A DNA stretch of 64,000 bases from Nymphaea colorata (taxonomy: Eukaryota; Streptophyta; Magnoliopsida; Nymphaeales; Nymphaeaceae), in the NCBI RefSeq assembly GCF_008831285.2, contig NC_045149.1, positions 1,552,001 through 1,616,000 on the forward strand. The letters are read 5' to 3'. Position 1 is the first letter of the stretch; every line of letters starts with the position of its first letter. This document shows, in pieces, positions 59,990 through 64,000 of the stretch. The translations under genes and the position numbers were made by a program. The notes under the pieces are model-generated. The model was not told the origin of the DNA. It worked only from the letters and a program-made list of their open reading frames with translations, and ran no database searches.

Positions 59990-60235
59990 TATTGCCTGCA
60001 TAAACAACCACTAATGTGGTGGTTATAGAAATGGATATACAAAGGTAGAGTAAAAATAGAGGCAAGAGTGAATGATGATCCTTGAAGTGATCAAGGTTAT
60101 GGAACATTGTAGATTGCTCTGAAATGGTGTGAGAACCTTGTTCCTATCGAGCACAAAGTCATGCAACGATCATCATCATTGGAATCTTCTATTAAACAAA
60201 GGAGTAAGTCAATCTATCTCAATGCACAGGTGTTA
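59990..60235 (+). repeat. LTR fragment related to the copia LTR at 2635
   Basis: Shares with 2720-2960, in the same order, the palindrome (aaccactaatgtggtggtt), a purine-rich stretch, gatccttga, ttgtagattg-like sequence, then gagaaccttgttcctatcga and gcac, and gaatcttctattaaac. No coding part of the element is beside it, so it is a solo LTR fragment or a remnant. Confidence 0.6.
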
Positions 60236-62009
60236 TGATATGAACGTATGTATATTTTTCACTATATTTATAATCCATCATATGCAGCCTTGAGATTTTT
60301 TTCTTTTGGCATAGGTAGGGTGCCCACTGCCTAGGGGCTTATCAGGGAGAAGCTAATGTGTTTTTGTGAATCCACAGACTATGAACAATAGTGAAAACAC
60401 ATGTTTATCGATCCTAATCTACCTATGCCCAATGAGGCACATCTGCATTGGATCAACTTAGCTATCGCAACTTGCACATGAGCATCTAGAGGCAATAGTC
60501 AAGAAAGTTTTTTATTGTGGGCACTAAGACATAATCAAGCTTGTTTTGACTCTCAATGAGAAGCCCATTCTGGTTCATCTGCTTGAAGAGGGCATGACCC
60601 TCGAAGATCTGGTGCTCATTCTTCTCCTCAATAATTAGGAGCTCCTTGGTAGCATTCTGGATGTAGCTGAGGGCATATTGAACCCTCCACAGCCCCCTCT
60701 TGCAGTAGAGTCCATACCCACTAGTGAGAGGAGACGATAGAGAGGGCAGATGATAGTGAAATACAAAGGATATGATGGAGAGAGTAGATGTGAAGGAGAG
60801 AGAGAGAGGAAAGATAGATCACGCTAGAGAAATACATCATACATGAGAGAGAAGGAGAGGGAGAGGAGAGCAAGAGAACAGCAAATAAGTTTTTGTTTCC
60901 CGTGCCAACCACCAATGAGACAAGCACATTTTCATAGTGACATCCTTAAAAATGTAGATCACCAAATCTAAAATTTGTGTATAGTAAACTTGTGAATAAT
61001 TTTAGCTTAAAAATATATGACAGCTTTCATATGTTCATGCACATGATTCAAAGTGCACCAGTCTAGATTCCAAGTCTCACTAGCCTACTTTTGGGGTTAA
61101 AAAGACTACAAGTTTTGGGATTCTTATGGACAAAAAGGTTCTCTTGATTTGTGATATCATCTTTGATGAGACTGCTATGATAATCTTAAGATAGACTAGA
61201 AAAATTCATTACAAATAGACTTAAAGATCGAGCAAAAGAAATAGAAGAAACAACCAGGTCAAAGCTTCCCCAAGATGTTTTGCAACTGAGACTTTAGAGC
61301 AGATACTTAATTGTAGGAGGAATGACCAAGAAGAAAGAGTTCACGAGCCAATTCACTACCAAGGTGATGATACAATGGCCTTTGCAATTTTAGTGGTATT
61401 TGATAGTCATATTCTTATGAAAAAGCAATTGAAGTAGAAAATAATGTGAATTAGATGAAAGGCATGGAACTTCAAATAGAATTAAGTACACAAAGCCAGA
61501 ACCTGTACTTTAGTATAATAACCCGAGTGAAAGAAATTTATTTCATGTAGATGGGTGTTTTCAGAAAGGATACCTCATGAAAGAAGGCTCCAACTATTGA
61601 AGGAAAGTTTAGTTGCAAAATGGTTTTCGCAAAGAGAAAGGATTGATTTCTAATTCCTTGTTCTTAAGCATACTTCACTTTGTTTATTACTTGATTTAGT
61701 AGCTTTCTATAATTTTGAATTAGGGTTGACTGCAATCTTGTCAAGTGTGATGAGGCAAAGCAATGCACTAAGCCTGTGAAGCAATGCATTGCCAAGTGAT
61801 GTGTAGTGAAGGGTAAGTTTCATGCCAAAAACTGTCTAGTATATAATATCCACAAAAATAATGTCAAAAATACGATGGGGGAGGACCCTAACACCAATAA
61901 ATCAACTTTCAATATTGACCTTTGTAACAGAGAAGGTACAATGTGTGTATTTACTTCAATGCTCTAACATTGCACAAGCACAACGAACATTCTTTACATA
62001 TGTCTTATA
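60236..62009. other. Intergenic, no gene recognised
   Basis: No supported gene. GA-rich patches occur at 60725-60880. The frame around 60540-60715 ([20 protein letters not shown]) is short and unidentified. Confidence 0.4.
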
Positions 62010-62515
62010 ATGTTGAGATAACAAAACGGGCGGGACCAAATCATGTGTCCTATGGCACCTTAGATAACGAAAGGAGTGAGACCAAATAATACATTCTATA
62101 ACATATGAGGTAAGGAACCGGTAGGATGCCCTATAGCATTTGAGACAACAAAATAGGTATAAGATAATGAAAGGGGTGAGACCAAATAATGCATCCCATA
62201 TCATATGAAATAATGACATAGGTATGAAATAATGAACTGGGTCCTATAACGTCTATGATAACGACAGAGGTATGAGATAACAAAATGAGGCTTATAGAAT
62301 CTGAGATAATGAATTGGGTCTTTATAGTGTTTGAGACAACAACATGGGTAAGAGATAATGAAATATGTTTTATAACGTCTGAGATAACAAGAAGGGTATA
62401 TGATAACGAAACAGATCCTACAGCATCTGAGATAACGAAAGGGATCAGAGATCATGGTGGGGGTATGAGATAACGAGAAGGGTATGAGTTAACGAAAGGG
62501 GCAGGACGAAAAAAA
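62010..62515. repeat. Degenerate minisatellite, period about 48 bp with sub-motif GAGATAACGAAA
   Basis: The word gagataacgaaa and close variants recur at about 62016, 62063, 62111, 62140, 62167, 62207, 62249, 62266, 62302, 62332, 62357, 62380, 62429, 62475 and 62490. The commonest larger spacing is about 48 bases, each larger unit holding two sub-motifs plus a tcctatagcatct-like spacer. Frames on either strand simply encode this repetition. Confidence 0.85.
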
Positions 62516-63510
62516 GAAGGCAATTATTTGCTACTCAGAGTGGTATATTGGTCTTAACGACCTGCATATAGGGACTGGCACAATCATTCTCGCCTTCGCC
62601 ATCGAGGTATTCATGACTAAGTAAATTCATTGGCTTCCAATCTTGATTCTATTGACAAATCCCAAAACCTTCTGTCACCATGTGGCAACATCACAGGCCT
62701 ATGCATGAAATTTTCATGCACCATGGGGCATATATAACCCACTTCAATTACCGAGGCAAGTTACCATGAAAGTGGGAATATGATTCAGCAACCGGCCGGT
62801 AGTAGAAGTTGATGTCGTGAAACTTGATTGCCCTCTTGCTGAGGAGTGAAAACTAAGAGAAAGGGAGAAAAGGGAAGGGCTTACGGGAGATGAATTCAGA
62901 AAGGGCAGTCGACATATCACACAAATAAATTGTAACAACGATGTACTAAAAAAAATTAAAACAAAAAATGTTTTCATTGGATGCATGCACATCAGCATCG
63001 GTCTGATCCATGCGCATCATGTCAAATATGATTCACCTCAATGCTTTAATGTGCTTTCAGGGGTGAGGCATAGTGATGCACATGCATCATACATGATGTG
63101 TCTAATAACACTGATTGATAGTCATGAGTTTTTTTCCTCATAGTGACTTGGAATAAGATATTTATATAAAATGATAAGGCGATGAAGAAAAAAATCATGA
63201 AAATTATGTATGAAGGTCAAAAAAGTCATTGTATGGACTTAAGCTATCTCCAAATACAGCAGTACAAAAGTTTTGATATTTACGTGATTTTCCATGATTA
63301 TTTGCATAGGAAGTATAATTCTTCCATTTACTACAAGTTTGTTCATGGTTCTATAATTGTGTTACCACTTTAAGTTAATGCTATGGAGAACACTACGAAT
63401 AGTTTTCTTCAAATAAATGCCTTGAAAATTATGTTATTGAATTTGTCATGAAGGATCTTAGTGCTATAAAAATCAAGAGTATTTTTCTTTATTCTAGATA
63501 TATATATATA

Positions 63511-63551
<41 letters not shown>

Positions 63552-64000
63552 ATAGATATATCTGAGAAGGACATGCATTTCCTACTAATGCATGTGTCTC
63601 TCCTTTCAAGTAGCACACCATGTCTAACGCGCCCAAGTCTGCCACTGAAAATAGTTCATCATTGATCTGAAATCTAGTCATGTACTAATAGTAATTTATG
63701 TTGAACTACAGGGGTCGCAAATCCTGCACTTGTTGCAGGTAGTGGGCCTAGTGGCTCAACATCAGCAGCTTATTCGTGGTCAATTAAGCATCATTTTACA
63801 CAATGGTATTGAATTAGTATCTCGAGACAGTAGGTCATGTATTCATTTGCTTTAGCATGGTTGTACTGATCATACAAGGCCTTTCTTTTTTTTTTTGTAC
63901 AATAGTGACTAAAATCTTGGATACAATGACACGACACAAAAGGTTACCTATACCAAGGGGTGGTAAAACAAGCCAGTCAACAAGTGGGTCAGAAGTTAGA
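62516..64000. other. Intergenic to window end, no gene recognised
   Basis: No supported gene. A (TA)n(TG)n microsatellite lies at 63499-63550. From 63712 to the end a few short open frames (for example PRGGKTSQSTSGSEV at the very edge) are too short to assign. Confidence 0.4.
63499..63550. repeat. Compound microsatellite (TA)n(TG)n
   Basis: Short TA run joined to a TG run of about 36 bases. Confidence 0.95.

Overview
This window is nuclear DNA of a flowering plant. It is AT-rich and dominated by decayed plant transposable elements. The one intact gene has GT-AG introns and encodes a plant-type ethylene receptor. The species cannot be named from the sequence. I see no bacterial, phage, CRISPR or organelle features and recognise no tRNA or rRNA.

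Layout. 1-2990: 3' half of a decayed Ty1/copia element (window edge, integrase end, RT, RNase H, long 3' tail, LTR-like end). 7486-8422: a Ty3/gypsy pol scrap interrupted by a hAT-like MITE. About 10140-15200: the intact gene, a subfamily II (EIN4/ETR2-type) ethylene receptor of 766 codons (or 753 from an internal Met) in two coding exons, with a 5'UTR intron carrying (CT)25. 15968-16780: compound microsatellite and a hAT-like end. 17170-17640: L1-type LINE RT and zinc-knuckle fragment on the minus strand. 20012-26640: remains of an Ac/hAT transposon with a broken minus-strand transposase. 30003-37521: probable CACTA element ends flanked by TAG, with a Ty1/copia element (30504-35746, LTRs, PBS and PPT visible, pol broken) nested inside. 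37560-39230: plus-strand LINE RT remnant. 42094-42660: tandem array of a unit of about 203 bp. 44300-44560: plant-mobile-domain remnant. 50340-54700: second copy of the copia family seen at the left edge. 56351-56554: 102-bp tandem duplication inside an open frame. 59045-59640: an R2R3-MYB pseudogene that still has the 130-nt second exon. 59990-60235: LTR fragment of the first copia family. 62010-62515: degenerate minisatellite.

The only gene likely to be functional is the ethylene receptor. Its product would sit in the ER membrane, bind ethylene through a copper cofactor, and signal through a degenerate histidine-kinase module and a receiver domain. The MYB piece is dead (lost donor, stop or frameshift in R3, no exon 1). 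The rest is mobile-element wreckage, often nested. I found no convincing new biological system. The observations most worth checking are the receptor's start-codon arrangement, the MYB fossil, the CACTA/copia nest and the three tandem arrays.
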